Assembly (NCBI RefSeq): GCF_900186835.1
Contig: NZ_LT906448.1
Span: forward strand, 62,001-126,000
DNA: 64,000 bases
DNA from: Pasteurella dagmatis
GTDB taxonomy: Bacteria; Pseudomonadota; Gammaproteobacteria; Enterobacterales; Pasteurellaceae
Direction: 5' to 3'
Shown here one piece after another: positions 48,479 through 57,609 of the stretch. Within the stretch, counting starts at the first letter, position 1. Every line of letters begins with the position of its first letter. The notes under the pieces were generated by a model. That model had not been told where the DNA came from. It saw nothing but the letters and a program-made list of their open reading frames with translations, and ran no database searches. The position numbers were made by a program, and so were the translations under genes.

Positions 48479-50038
48479 TTATACCCCTGCAATTTTATGT
48501 AATTTTAAATCTGCCACTTTTTGTGAGCGGTAAATTGCATTGATAGCATGGATTAATGCCCTAGCGGAAGATTCAACGATATCTGTGGCTAAGCCTACAC
48601 CATGGAAACGTCTCCCGTTATGTTCGACGACGATATCCACTTGTCCTAAGGCTTCCGCACCTTCACCTTTAGCTGTTAAGTGATAGTTCAACATTTTCAC
48701 ATTTAAGCCCGTAATTGTTAAAATCGCGTTGTAAACTGCATCTACAGGGCCATTTCCGCCGTTTGAAACTTGACTGATTTTCTTACCATCTAATTCTACC
48801 TGTACAAAGGCTGAGGCTGGTAAATGGCTGATACATTGAGAAGTGATGACGTCTAAAGTTAAGCGATCTTCATCACCTTGTTGCATATCAATAAACGCTA
48901 ATGCCTCTAAATCGTAATCAAATACTTGTCCTTTTTTATCGGCTAATTTTAAGAAGGCATCATAAAGCTTATCTAAATCGTAGTCGTGGTCTTGGTAGCC
49001 CATTTCTTGCATATGATTTTTCACTGCAGCACGGCCTGAACGTGCAGTCAAATTTAATTTTTCTTTTTTCAAACCAATGGTCTCTGGTGACATAATTTCG
49101 TAGGTATTTTTATGTTTCACCATACCGTCTTGATGGATACCTGATGAGTGAGCAAACGCATTAGAACCTACGATAGCTTTATTCGGCTGAATTGGCATAT
49201 TACATAATTGACTCACCATTTGACTTACACGATGAATTTCTTGGGTATTGATACGCGTATCTAAACCATTGAACATATCTTGGCGTGTCTTGATTGCCAT
49301 GACTACTTCTTCTAATGCCGTATTTCCCGCACGTTCACCAATGCCGTTAATCGTACATTCAATTTGTCTTGCGCCATATTGCACAGCGGTTAATGAATTG
49401 GCGGTAGCCATACCTAAGTCGTTATGGCAGTGTACTGAAATAGTCGCTTTATCAATATTAGGTACACGGTTCATCACATTGTGAATAATCTCACCAAATT
49501 GAGTAGGTAACGTATAGCCAACTGTATCAGGAATATTGATAGTCGTTGCACCAGCATGAATTGCAGCTTCTACAATACGACAAATGTTATCAATTCCTGT
49601 ACGCCCTGCATCTTCGCAAGAAAACTCTACATCATCAGTATAATTTCTCGCACGTTTCACAGCATGGATCGCCATCTCAACGACATCATCAAACGTGCGA
49701 CGCAATTTAGCCTCTACATGTAATGCTGAAGTGGCGATGAAAGTATGAATACGAAAAGCTTCCGCCACTTTTAACGCTTCGGCAGCGACATCAATGTCTT
49801 TATCTACTGCACGAGATAATGCACACACTCGACTGTTTTTGATGTGGCGAGCGATGGTTTGCACTGATTCGAAATCCCCCGAAGAAGAAACGGGAAAGCC
49901 TACCTCCATTACATCAACGCCTAAACGTTCTAAAGCCAAGGCAATTTGTAATTTTTCTTTTACTGTCAAACTGGCTTTTAAGGCTTGCTCGCCATCGCGC
50001 AATGTTGTGTCAAAAATGATGATGTTGTTGTTTGCCAT
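48479..50038 (-). CDS. leuA: 2-isopropylmalate synthase
   Basis: LeuA condenses acetyl-CoA with 2-ketoisovalerate in the first committed, leucine-inhibited step. I start at the ATG at 50038 (AAGGATAA upstream), giving 519 residues with the family opening [20 protein letters not shown]; the frame runs 25 codons further without family similarity. Other motifs are the metal-binding [14 protein letters not shown] and [29 protein letters not shown] and a C-terminal regulatory domain. Expression is probably set by the leader and attenuator just upstream. Confidence 0.97.
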   Translation of the reverse strand: MANNNIIIFDTTLRDGEQALKASLTVKEKLQIALALERLGVDVMEVGFPVSSSGDFESVQTIARHIKNSRVCALSRAVDKDIDVAAEALKVAEAFRIHTFIATSALHVEAKLRRTFDDVVEMAIHAVKRARNYTDDVEFSCEDAGRTGIDNICRIVEAAIHAGATTINIPDTVGYTLPTQFGEIIHNVMNRVPNIDKATISVHCHNDLGMATANSLTAVQYGARQIECTINGIGERAGNTALEEVVMAIKTRQDMFNGLDTRINTQEIHRVSQMVSQLCNMPIQPNKAIVGSNAFAHSSGIHQDGMVKHKNTYEIMSPETIGLKKEKLNLTARSGRAAVKNHMQEMGYQDHDYDLDKLYDAFLKLADKKGQVFDYDLEALAFIDMQQGDEDRLTLDVITSQCISHLPASAFVQVELDGKKISQVSNGGNGPVDAVYNAILTITGLNVKMLNYHLTAKGEGAEALGQVDIVVEHNGRRFHGVGLATDIVESSARALIHAINAIYRSQKVADLKLHKIAGV

Positions 50039-50100
50039 ATTGTTTATCCTTGCTTTTATTTTTTGACTAAAGTGCGGTGTAGTTTTAGAAAATTTCAATA

Positions 50101-50126
50101 AAAAACCCGCCAAGTTAGTGCGGGTT
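50101..50126 (-). terminator. Transcription attenuator upstream of leuA
   Basis: On the minus strand AACCCGC (50126-50120) pairs with GCGGGTT (50110-50104), followed by a run of T. The stem lies 17 bases after the leader peptide stop and about 60 before leuA, the standard position for a translation-controlled attenuator. Confidence 0.85.
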
Positions 50127-50142
50127 AATTGCTTTGGATTTT

Positions 50143-50226
50143 TTATTCACTGTATTTTATCCACAACCTATCCGCACACGACTGTGAGAGCAGAATGTTG
50201 AGAGATAAAATACTAATGTTAAACAT
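50143..50226 (-). CDS. leuL: Leader peptide of the leu genes (leuL-like)
   Basis: A 27-residue frame on the minus strand, ATG at 50226 behind AAGGAT, reads [17 protein letters not shown] and ends IKYSE. It contains five Leu codons (TTA, CTC, CTG, CTC, TTG) and four Ile codons, dense for so short a peptide, and is followed at once by a terminator hairpin and then leuA. This is the layout of a leucine attenuation leader in which ribosome stalling at Leu codons prevents termination. The Ile content may add isoleucine sensing. Too short for standard gene callers; symbol by function and position. Confidence 0.78.
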   Translation of the reverse strand: MFNISILSLNILLSQSCADRLWIKYSE

Positions 50227-50261
50227 AAGTTAAATCCTTGTTTGAAACTGTAACGTTTTTT

Positions 50262-50289
50262 ATCTTACCGATTAATATCATGCTGTCAA
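50262..50289 (-). promoter_or_regulatory. Promoter of the leu leader and leuA
   Basis: On the minus strand TTGACA (50289-50284) and TAAGAT (50267-50262) are spaced by 16 bases. Transcription would start near 50255, about 29 bases before the leader peptide ATG. The rest of the 50227-50486 gap is AT-rich with nothing recognised. Confidence 0.75.
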
Positions 50290-50486
50290 ATTAATTTTTA
50301 GCATTTAATTTTAAAAAATGGCGTTTTTTTAGTTTTAGAATAGAGTTAAATTCTTTTTTATTTGGGTGTTAAAGTGTTTGTTTCTACATTATGTGAAAGC
50401 TACGATTTTTTATGCTAACTTTTGCTAAATAGATAAAAAATAGCACTTTTTTGATCTTCTGTCAGATGAATGGCATTTATAGAAAG

Positions 50487-50532
50487 AAAAAGTGCGGTAA
50501 AAATTTAAGAATTTCCACCGCACTTTTTTATT
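50487..50532 (-). terminator. Inverted-USS terminator after ulaF
   Basis: AAAAAGTGCGGT (50487-50498) pairs with ACCGCACTTTTT (50517-50528). It lies just downstream of ulaF on the minus strand, with T-rich sequence on both sides. Confidence 0.88.
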
Positions 50533-50549
50533 ATAATAATCTAAAAGTA

Positions 50550-51242
50550 TTACTGCCCATAATACGCATTCTTACCGTGTTTACGTAAGTAATGTTTATC
50601 TAATAGTTCTTGTTGCATAGATTGTAGATTTGGGCGAAGTTGGCGAGTGAATAAATTCATATAACCAATTTCTTCCAATACGACGGCGTTATGTACCGCA
50701 TTGTCAGCATCAGTACCCCAAGCAAAAGGACCATGAGAGTGAACAAGGACAGCAGGCACATCTTTCGGGTCGATGCCCCGTTCACGGAAGGTTTCTACAA
50801 TTACTTTGCCCGTTTCAAGCTCGTATTCCCCTTGAATTTCAGCAGGTGTCATTTTACGCGTGCAAGGAATAGAACCGTAGAAATAATCCGCGTGGGTAGT
50901 GCCCGCAGCGATTAAATCTTCCCCCGCTTGTGCCCAGATGGTGGCGTGGCGAGAGTGAGTATGCACAATCCCGCCAATAGTAGGGAATTGACGATATAGC
51001 TCTAAGTGTGTTGCGGTATCCGAAGAAGGTTTTTTCGTTCCCCATACACGATTGCCGTGTAAATCTACAATCACGATATCTTCAGCGGTCATTACATCAT
51101 ATTCCACCCCCGACGGCTTGATTGCCACAAGTCCGCTTTCACGGTCAATCGCACTAACATTCCCCCAAGTAAAGGTGACTAAATGGTGTTTTGGTAATTC
51201 TAGGTTGGCTTTTAAAACTTTCTCACGTAATTCTTTTAACAT
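50550..51242 (-). CDS. ulaF: L-ribulose-5-phosphate 4-epimerase
   Basis: This zinc enzyme converts L-ribulose 5-phosphate to D-xylulose 5-phosphate, the exit of the L-ascorbate route to the pentose phosphate pathway. The 230-residue protein has [30 protein letters not shown], the metal-binding [13 protein letters not shown] and HSHGPFAWG. Its ATG lies inside the end of ulaE (seven-base overlap). Sequence alone does not separate it from araD or sgbE; the ula context decides the symbol. Confidence 0.9.
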   Translation of the reverse strand: MLKELREKVLKANLELPKHHLVTFTWGNVSAIDRESGLVAIKPSGVEYDVMTAEDIVIVDLHGNRVWGTKKPSSDTATHLELYRQFPTIGGIVHTHSRHATIWAQAGEDLIAAGTTHADYFYGSIPCTRKMTPAEIQGEYELETGKVIVETFRERGIDPKDVPAVLVHSHGPFAWGTDADNAVHNAVVLEEIGYMNLFTRQLRPNLQSMQQELLDKHYLRKHGKNAYYGQ

Positions 51243-52096
51243 ACAAATCCCCCTTCTTGCATTTTTTGTTCAATCCAACGGCGTGCTTTGATAATTTCTG
51301 CAATTGGCTCTTCGGCTTTTTCAGTCCACATTTCAATTAAGAAGGCACCGCGGTAATTTAGTTCTGCCAATGTTTTAAAACATTGCACGAAATCCACACA
51401 TCCCTCACCAAAGGGAACATCACGGAATTGCCCTTTACAGGTTTCAGTGACTTTATAAGCGTCTTTCAAATGAATAGCGGAGATTTTATCTATGCCCAGT
51501 TTTAATTCTTCTACGACATTATCATTCCACGCTGAAAGATTGCCTAAATCAGGATAGACTGTAAACCAAGGGGATTTAATAATATCATCCCATTTTTTCC
51601 AACGGCTAATGGAGCTCATAAACTGGGTATCCATAATTTCTACTGCGATGGTGACTTGATGACTTGCTGCGAGCTCAACAGCCCATTCTAAACCTTGTTG
51701 GAAACGTTGAATGGTGCCTTCATCTTGCTCTTCGTAATAGACATCGTAGCCTGCTAATTGGATGGTACGGATACCTAAATCTACGGCGAGCTGAATCGCT
51801 TTTTGCATAATCTCATAGGCTTTTTGACGAGTGGCTTCATCACGGCTACCAAATGGGAAGCGGCGATGGCCAGATAAACACATAGATGGAATGGTCACGC
51901 CGGTATTTATCATGGCTTTGACCAGATTGATACGTTCTTTTTTGCTCCAATCTAAGCGTGCCAAGCGTTCATCGGTTTCATCAATAGAAATCTCGACAAA
52001 ATCAAAGCCACAGGCTTTGGCGATAGAGAGTCTGTCTTGCCAGCTGATATTCTTCGGCAAGGCTTTTTCATAAATACCTAGTTTATGTTTTCTCAC
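51236..52096 (-). CDS. ulaE: L-xylulose-5-phosphate (L-ribulose) 3-epimerase
   Basis: UlaE is a TIM-barrel epimerase acting between UlaD and UlaF. The 286-residue protein has [69 protein letters not shown], and IHLKDA near the C-terminus, carrying the metal ligands. It starts with GTG at 52096 behind AAGGAC. It lies 18 bases after ulaR and overlaps ulaF, forming ulaR-ulaE-ulaF. Confidence 0.93.
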   Translation of the reverse strand: MRKHKLGIYEKALPKNISWQDRLSIAKACGFDFVEISIDETDERLARLDWSKKERINLVKAMINTGVTIPSMCLSGHRRFPFGSRDEATRQKAYEIMQKAIQLAVDLGIRTIQLAGYDVYYEEQDEGTIQRFQQGLEWAVELAASHQVTIAVEIMDTQFMSSISRWKKWDDIIKSPWFTVYPDLGNLSAWNDNVVEELKLGIDKISAIHLKDAYKVTETCKGQFRDVPFGEGCVDFVQCFKTLAELNYRGAFLIEMWTEKAEEPIAEIIKARRWIEQKMQEGGFVC

Positions 52097-52114
52097 GATA
52101 TTGTCCTTTGTAAG

Positions 52115-52861
52115 TTATGCTAAAAGAACATTTAATCCTTTGTTTCTTAGCATTGAAATAATTTCAGGATCTGCTTCTTTACCAGTGATTAATAAATGAA
52201 TATTATTTAGTTCACTAAACAGCATACCTGCTTGTTTGCCAAGTTTTGAACTATCTAATAAAACGACTAGTTTACCTACTCGAGAAAGCATTCTCTGTTC
52301 AGAGTTTGCGATAAGCATATCAGTTTTATATAGTCCATCAACAGTGAGCCCTTTTCCGCTGGTAAACATAATATTGGCGGCATAGATCGCTTCTGCACTA
52401 GTATTCAATGACAGCATAATGGCTTGGTTTTTATTGTACTGTCCTCCCATAATGACTACATCATTGTGATCATGCTCAATTAAATAGTTTGCTAGCGGTA
52501 AAAAATTGGTCATTATTTGAACGTTTTTGCCGCAAAGGCTACTACCAAGCATTAGCATAGTTGAACCACAAGTCAGGATGACACTTTCGCCTTCTTGGCA
52601 GATTTGTGCTGCAGTTTCCGCAATACGTTGTTTCTCATTAGCATTATTTACTGGAAGAGGTTGTGGGCGATATACCCGTTTCTCGATCACTTCGGCTCCA
52701 TTACGCACTTTACGTAATCTGCCTTGTTCGTTTAATTTTGTAATATCACGTCTTGCTGTTGCAGGTGAGATATCCAATAAACGGATAATTTCTTGAGTTG
52801 AAAGCGCTTTCCTTTCTTCTAATAAATTGAGTAGCTGTCGTTGTCGATAATGTTCGTTCAT
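52115..52861 (-). CDS. ulaR: DeoR-family transcriptional regulator of the ula genes
   Basis: A 248-residue DeoR repressor with an N-terminal helix-turn-helix (RQLLNLLEERKALSTQEIIR, DISPATARRDITKLNEQGRL) and a C-terminal sugar-phosphate isomerase-like sensor (LTCGSTMLMLGSSL, VIMGGQYNK, LLDSSKLGK). The position inside the ula cluster makes it UlaR, which in E. coli responds to L-ascorbate 6-phosphate. It probably binds the phased TAATC repeats between ulaG and ulaA. It is placed at the head of the ulaE-ulaF operon, not next to ulaG as its own unit as in E. coli. Confidence 0.9.
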   Translation of the reverse strand: MNEHYRQRQLLNLLEERKALSTQEIIRLLDISPATARRDITKLNEQGRLRKVRNGAEVIEKRVYRPQPLPVNNANEKQRIAETAAQICQEGESVILTCGSTMLMLGSSLCGKNVQIMTNFLPLANYLIEHDHNDVVIMGGQYNKNQAIMLSLNTSAEAIYAANIMFTSGKGLTVDGLYKTDMLIANSEQRMLSRVGKLVVLLDSSKLGKQAGMLFSELNNIHLLITGKEADPEIISMLRNKGLNVLLA

Positions 52862-52904
52862 TATTTTTATTTCCTTAATTAATTCGAAGCTATTGTATCA
52901 ATAA

Positions 52905-52936
52905 TGAACAAATAAGCCACGCAAAATTGCGTGGCT
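52905..52936 (-). terminator. Terminator after ulaG
   Basis: AGCCACGCAA (52915-52924) and TTGCGTGGCT (52927-52936) form a 10-bp perfect stem with a two-base loop. On the minus strand it is followed by TATTTGTT. It makes ulaG a single-gene unit separate from ulaR-ulaE-ulaF. Confidence 0.82.
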
Positions 52937-52945
52937 AAAGATAGC

Positions 52946-54037
52946 TTAAAGCATTGACTTAAACTGAATATTCGGTTCGTATTCAAAGCAGTCATCGAAG
53001 CCACGTGGGTGGTGGTACTCGATAAGATCTTTATCTTGTGGATAAACATACTTGCCACCCACTTCCCAAATAAATGGATGAAATTTATATTGCAAGCGAT
53101 CTTTACGCATACGCCAGAGATGTAAAATCTCATCTGTGCTTGCCATAAAATTAGTCCAGATATCGTGGTGAACAGGAATAATTACTTTACAACGTAAGCA
53201 TTCTGCCATACGGAGTAAATCAACTGAGGTCATTTTATCTGCAATACCTACTGGGTTTTCACCGTAGTTATTTAATGCTACATCAATATCAAATTCTTTA
53301 CCGTGTTTAGCAAATTGAATAGAGTAGTGTGAATCTGCACCATGGTAAATATTACCGCCCGGAGTTTTGAATACATAGTTTACAGCTTTGCGTCCCATTT
53401 CTTCATCAGATGGACAGAGACCTAATAGTTCACCACCACGTTCTTCAGCACCTTCAACAGGTAAAGTTACTAAACAAGTACGGTCAAAAGAGTCAAGTGC
53501 ATGAATTTCAACGTCTTTTAATTTCACTACATCGCCTGGTTTTACAATAATGATACGCTCTTCTGGAACACCCCATTTTTTCCATAACTCAGCACAATGC
53601 CACGGACCAACAAATTTCACGTGATCGAGTTTTGGGTTATTTACGATTGCAGCAGCAACATTTACATCAATATGGTCGCTGTGATAATGCGATGCTAAAA
53701 TAAAGTCTACTTCATTGATTGCAAATGGATCTAATACCATAGGTTGAGCACGTAAGTTTGGTTGTAATTTACGTACACCTGCCATATTGGCCATTTGGTG
53801 ACCTCGCACCATATCTTTTACTTTCTTAGTGGCTTTACCACGACCACACCATAAATCCATACAGATATTGGCACCTGCTGGGGTTTTAATCCACACACCT
53901 ACACATCCCAACCACCACATTGCAAAGTTACCTTCAGGTACAACTTCATTTTCAATTTCTTCGTTTAACCAAGTTCCCCACTCAGGAAAAGTAGAAAGGA
54001 TCCAACTCTCACGGGTGATTTCGCTAATTTTGCTCAT
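52946..54037 (-). CDS. ulaG: L-ascorbate-6-phosphate lactonase
   Basis: UlaG opens the lactone ring of L-ascorbate 6-phosphate, the first cytosolic step after PTS uptake. The 363-residue metallo-beta-lactamase-fold protein has the metal motif [10 protein letters not shown], then [16 protein letters not shown], and later [11 protein letters not shown] and PVHHDIW. AGGAGC precedes the ATG. It is divergent from ulaA across the 377-base control region. Confidence 0.96.
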   Translation of the reverse strand: MSKISEITRESWILSTFPEWGTWLNEEIENEVVPEGNFAMWWLGCVGVWIKTPAGANICMDLWCGRGKATKKVKDMVRGHQMANMAGVRKLQPNLRAQPMVLDPFAINEVDFILASHYHSDHIDVNVAAAIVNNPKLDHVKFVGPWHCAELWKKWGVPEERIIIVKPGDVVKLKDVEIHALDSFDRTCLVTLPVEGAEERGGELLGLCPSDEEMGRKAVNYVFKTPGGNIYHGADSHYSIQFAKHGKEFDIDVALNNYGENPVGIADKMTSVDLLRMAECLRCKVIIPVHHDIWTNFMASTDEILHLWRMRKDRLQYKFHPFIWEVGGKYVYPQDKDLIEYHHPRGFDDCFEYEPNIQFKSML

Positions 54038-54068
54038 TTTGGGCTCCTATAAAATAACTAACTAATAA

Positions 54069-54097
54069 TATAATCACATATAATCATATATAATCAA
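54069..54097. promoter_or_regulatory. Phased repeat array 1 (candidate UlaR operator, ulaG side)
   Basis: TAATCA occurs at 54071, 54081 and 54091, each preceded by ATA, giving three direct repeats on a 10-base period, one helical turn each. The array lies 30-60 bases upstream of ulaG. A matching array of the same orientation lies 207 bases away on the ulaA side. Confidence 0.7.
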
Positions 54098-54259
54098 GAA
54101 AGATAACTCAAATGATTAAATTTGATTTTGTGATCTAGATCTTGTTTTTAATAAAATTTATACGATATTTGTTTTTTATTTCTTTTATTTCAATGAGTTA
54201 TTGTTTTTTTGATCTTTTTGGTAGCATTTTAACAAGATTTTTTTCTATAAAAATAAAAG

Positions 54260-54275
54260 TGTGAGATTGCTCACA
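54260..54275. promoter_or_regulatory. CRP site upstream of ulaA
   Basis: TGTGAGATTGCTCACA is a perfect TGTGA-N6-TCACA palindrome. Its centre lies about 60 bases before the start expected from the TATGAT box at 54315-54320, the class I spacing. It indicates catabolite control of the ula transport genes. Confidence 0.88.
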
Positions 54276-54302
54276 TATAATCAAATATAATCTTTTTTAA
54301 TC
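54276..54302. promoter_or_regulatory. Phased repeat array 2 (candidate UlaR operator, ulaA side)
   Basis: TAATC occurs at 54278, 54288 and 54298, again on an exact 10-base period and in the same orientation as array 1. It directly follows the CRP site and covers the -35 region, a good position for repression. Confidence 0.68.
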
Positions 54303-54314
54303 TTTTTTTGCTGT

Positions 54315-54320
54315 TATGAT
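54315..54320 (+). promoter_or_regulatory. Probable -10 box of ulaA
   Basis: TATGAT, with no good -35 box (the region is T-rich), as expected for a CRP-dependent promoter. The remaining leader to 54415 holds nothing else recognised. Confidence 0.55.
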
Positions 54321-54414
54321 ATCTCCCCGATAGATTCCCATTTATAACTTCCGTGAAGCTATTTTATTACCAAAACGTTTTTGACAGACACATGAGAAAT
54401 TCAGAGGTACCCAT

Positions 54415-56208
54415 ATGGAAATACTCTATAACCTATTTTTAGGTTTCAATAACCAAGTGCTTTCTAAAGCACCTTTCTTACTCGGTATTGTTGCTTGTAT
54501 CGGCTATATTCTTTTAAGAAAAGATACAACTACTGTGATTAAAGGTACGATTAAAACTATTGTTGGTTTTATGATTGTACAAGCTGGCTCAGGCTTCCTT
54601 GTTACAAACTTTAAACCTGTTATTGAAGGCTTATCAAAATTCCACAATTTGACTGGTGCAGTTATTGATCCATATACCAGTATGCAAGCAACAATTCAGA
54701 CAATGGCGGATAACTATGCATGGGTCGGTTACGCAGTTATTCTTGCATTGTTCTTAAATATACTATTAGTTGTTTTACGCAGAGTGACAGGTATTAGAAC
54801 AATTATGCTCACAGGGCACATTATGTTCCAACAAGCAGGTTTAGTTGCGGTGTTCTATATGATCATCGGCGCTTCAATGTGGGAAACTGTTATTTATACT
54901 GCGGTATTAATGGCACTTTATTGGGGTATTTCATCTAACATTATGTATAAACCAACCCAAGCAGTTACAGGTGGAGCTGGTTTCTCAATTGGTCATCAAC
55001 AACAAATTGCCTCTTGGATTGCAGTGAAATTAGCGCCAAAATTAGGCGATAAAGATGACTCTGTGGATAATATGAAATTACCAAAATGGTTACATATTTT
55101 CCATGACAGTATTTCTGCAACTGCACTTGTAATGACAGTATTCTTTGGCATTATCTTGTTGTCATTTGGTTTAGATAATTTACAAACAATGGCAGGTAAA
55201 ACCCATTGGTTTATGTACATCCTTGAAATGGGATTAAAATTTGCAGTAGCTATCCAAATTATCGTAACCGGTGTACGTATGTTCGTCGCAGAACTTTCAG
55301 AAGCATTCAAAGGTATTTCTGAACGTGTGATTCCAAATTCTGTACTAGCGATTGACTGTGCTGCGATTTACGCATTTTCACCAAATGCAATGGTATTTGG
55401 TTTTATGTGGGGTGCTATCGGACAATTCGTCGCAGTAGGTATCTTACTTGGCTTTAGTTCACCAATTCTTATTATTCCTGGCTTTATCCCAATGTTCTTC
55501 TCTAATGCAACAATCGGTGTGTTTGCTAACCAATTTGGTGGTTGGAAAGCCGTGATGAAAATCTGTTTCATTATGGGGATCGTTGAGGTATTAGGTTCTG
55601 CTTGGGTAATTCAATTATTAGCTTCGCAAGGTACAGTATTTAATGGTTGGATGGGAATGGCTGACTGGGCATTATTTTTCCCTCCTGTATTGCAAGGTAT
55701 TGTGAGCATACCTGGATTCTTCTTTGTATTACTTGCTCTTGCTTTAGTTTATATGGCATTTGCATCGAAAAAATTACGAGCAGAAGAAGCGGCCGCTGCA
55801 GCTGCAGGTAAAACTCTCGAGCAAATGGACGGCTATGGTGTTGAAGAGGCTGTTACAGAAACAGCACAACAAACTGAAACAGAAAGTGTTGTGAACAATA
55901 GTGGTGTTAAACCAATTCGTATCCTAGCTGTATGTGGTAGTGGTCAAGGCTCATCAATGATGATGAAAATGAAAATTAAAGGCTATTTAGATAAACGTGG
56001 TGTAGCAAATATTATGGATTCTTGCGCAGTGACGGACTATAAAGGGAAATTAAACGAAGTTGATATTATCGTTTCATCTCGTCACCTTGCAGACGAAATT
56101 GAAGTGGGTGAAGGCAAATCTGTATTAGGCGTGCAAAATATGCTAAATCCAAATTCATTTGGTGATGAGTTGATCGCTTTAATTAAGAAACATCAAGAAA
56201 CCCATTAA
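54415..56208 (+). CDS. ulaA: L-ascorbate-specific PTS permease, fused IIC-IIB (UlaA-UlaB)
   Basis: The L-ascorbate phosphotransferase permease imports and phosphorylates vitamin C. The 597-residue protein has an 11-segment membrane IIC domain ([19 protein letters not shown] to about residue 455), then an Ala/Glu-rich linker (about 455-495) and a IIB domain with the phosphorylated Cys507 in [14 protein letters not shown]. In E. coli UlaA and UlaB are separate. It is the first gene of the plus-strand ulaAB-C-D operon and is expected to be CRP-activated and UlaR-repressed. Confidence 0.95.
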   Translation: MEILYNLFLGFNNQVLSKAPFLLGIVACIGYILLRKDTTTVIKGTIKTIVGFMIVQAGSGFLVTNFKPVIEGLSKFHNLTGAVIDPYTSMQATIQTMADNYAWVGYAVILALFLNILLVVLRRVTGIRTIMLTGHIMFQQAGLVAVFYMIIGASMWETVIYTAVLMALYWGISSNIMYKPTQAVTGGAGFSIGHQQQIASWIAVKLAPKLGDKDDSVDNMKLPKWLHIFHDSISATALVMTVFFGIILLSFGLDNLQTMAGKTHWFMYILEMGLKFAVAIQIIVTGVRMFVAELSEAFKGISERVIPNSVLAIDCAAIYAFSPNAMVFGFMWGAIGQFVAVGILLGFSSPILIIPGFIPMFFSNATIGVFANQFGGWKAVMKICFIMGIVEVLGSAWVIQLLASQGTVFNGWMGMADWALFFPPVLQGIVSIPGFFFVLLALALVYMAFASKKLRAEEAAAAAAGKTLEQMDGYGVEEAVTETAQQTETESVVNNSGVKPIRILAVCGSGQGSSMMMKMKIKGYLDKRGVANIMDSCAVTDYKGKLNEVDIIVSSRHLADEIEVGEGKSVLGVQNMLNPNSFGDELIALIKKHQETH

Positions 56209-56213
56209 AAAAT

Positions 56214-56237
56214 AGCTCCTAGTTGTGACTAGGAGCT
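56214..56237 (+). other. Intercistronic hairpin between ulaA and ulaC
   Basis: AGCTCCTAG (56214-56222) pairs with CTAGGAGCT (56229-56237) over a six-base loop. No T-run follows; an mRNA stability or processing element is likelier than a terminator. Confidence 0.6.
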
Positions 56238-56266
56238 TTGCAATCCAATAGATAGAAGGATATTTT

Positions 56267-56734
56267 ATGAATTTAAAACAGTCTCTTATTGAAAATAATT
56301 CAATTAAGCTTCACCAATCTGCAACTAACTGGGAAGAGGCGATTAAAATTGGTACAGATATGTTAATTGCATCAGGCGCAGTAGAACCTCGTTATCACGA
56401 TACTATTATCAAATGTATTAAAGAAATGGGACCTTATATTATTCTTGCACCAGGGTTAGCAATGCCACATGCTCGCCCAGAAGATGGAGTAAAGCGCACT
56501 GCATTTGCACTAGTTACATTAGATACTCCAGTTTATTTTGATGGTGAGGATGATCCTGTGGATGTGTTGTTGACGCTTGCAGGTAGTGATTCAGATCAGC
56601 ATATGCAAGGCTTAATGGAAATTACGCAAGTGTTAGATGATCCTGACAGTGATACTGGTGTCGATTTAGATAAAATTCGTCGTTGCCAAACTGCAGAAGA
56701 TGTATATGCTGTAATTGATGCAGTATTAGGTTAA
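56267..56734 (+). CDS. ulaC: L-ascorbate-specific PTS IIA component
   Basis: UlaC receives phosphate from HPr and passes it to the IIB domain of UlaA. The 155-residue mannitol-type IIA protein has the phosphorylated His68 in LAPGLAMPHARPEDGV, and IIA features in VDVLLTLAGSDSDQHMQGL. AAGGATA precedes the ATG, 58 bases after ulaA. Confidence 0.95.
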   Translation: MNLKQSLIENNSIKLHQSATNWEEAIKIGTDMLIASGAVEPRYHDTIIKCIKEMGPYIILAPGLAMPHARPEDGVKRTAFALVTLDTPVYFDGEDDPVDVLLTLAGSDSDQHMQGLMEITQVLDDPDSDTGVDLDKIRRCQTAEDVYAVIDAVLG

Positions 56735-56757
56735 TTTTAGATAAAAAGGAAATCATT

Positions 56758-57432
56758 ATGTCAAAACCATTACTTCAGATTGCGTTAGATTCTCTCTCTC
56801 TTGAAAAAGCTGTTGCTGATGCCAAACAAGCAGAAAGTGCGGTAGAGATTATTGAAGTTGGCACCATTCTTGCTTGTGCAGAAGGGATGAAGGCAGTGAG
56901 TACATTACGTGCATTGCATCCTAATCATATTATTGTGTGTGATTTAAAAACCACTGATGGTGGTGCAATTCTAGCAAAAATGGCATTTGAAGCGGGCGCA
57001 GATTGGCTCACTGTATCAGCTGCTGCACATCCTGCAACAAAAGCTGCTTGTAAAAAAGTTGCAGATGAATTTAACCAAGTAAACCTAGATGCGAAAGTTA
57101 AAAAAGAAATTCAAATTGAAATCTATGGTAACTGGACCTTTGAAGATGCAAAAGAATGGGTTGATTTAGGTGTAAAACAAGCGATTTATCACCGCTCTCG
57201 TGATGCAGAGTTAGCAGGTAAAGGTTGGACAGAAGATGACATTGAAAAAATGAAACGTTTAGAGGAACTTGGTTTAGAAATTTCTATTACAGGTGGTATT
57301 ATTCCTGAAGATATTCATTTATTCAAAGATATCCGTAATGCAAAAGCCTTTATTGCTGGTCGTGCATTAGTAGGTGAAAAGGGCAAAGCCACTGCGGACG
57401 CGATTCGAGCAGAGATTGCAAAATATTGGTAA
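56758..57432 (+). CDS. ulaD: 3-keto-L-gulonate-6-phosphate decarboxylase
   Basis: UlaD decarboxylates 3-keto-L-gulonate 6-phosphate to L-xylulose 5-phosphate, the substrate of UlaE. The 224-residue protein is of the orotidine-decarboxylase suprafamily, with Asp11, Glu33 and the Asp62-x-Lys64 pair in CDLKTTDGG and the phosphate-binding ITGGIIPED and FIAGRALVG. AAAGGAAA precedes the ATG, 23 bases after ulaC. A USS lies within its coding region near 56836, which is unusual for an enzyme gene. Confidence 0.96.
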   Translation: MSKPLLQIALDSLSLEKAVADAKQAESAVEIIEVGTILACAEGMKAVSTLRALHPNHIIVCDLKTTDGGAILAKMAFEAGADWLTVSAAAHPATKAACKKVADEFNQVNLDAKVKKEIQIEIYGNWTFEDAKEWVDLGVKQAIYHRSRDAELAGKGWTEDDIEKMKRLEELGLEISITGGIIPEDIHLFKDIRNAKAFIAGRALVGEKGKATADAIRAEIAKYW

Positions 57433-57486
57433 TTAGCTTTTTGATTATTGGAACTTATTGAGTATTAGATTTTTTACTCTTGACAT

Positions 57487-57529
57487 AAAAGTGCGGTAGG
57501 ATTTTTAAAAATTTTAACCGCACTTTTTC
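57487..57529 (+). terminator. Inverted-USS terminator after ulaD
   Basis: AAAAGTGCGGT (57487-57497) pairs with ACCGCACTTTT (57517-57527), followed by T-rich sequence. It ends the ulaA-C-D operon. Confidence 0.9.
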
Positions 57530-57609
57530 TTTACTTAAACTTTTCCTACTTTGCTAAATAGTGCTACTATTGTTCAACTTTTAACAATTTATTGACACTT
57601 ACGGACATA

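Noticed and set aside
50039-50113. A longer LeuA with 25 extra N-terminal residues
   Set aside because: The internal ATG at 50038 has a good ribosome site and the conserved LeuA opening; the extension overlaps the attenuator region.
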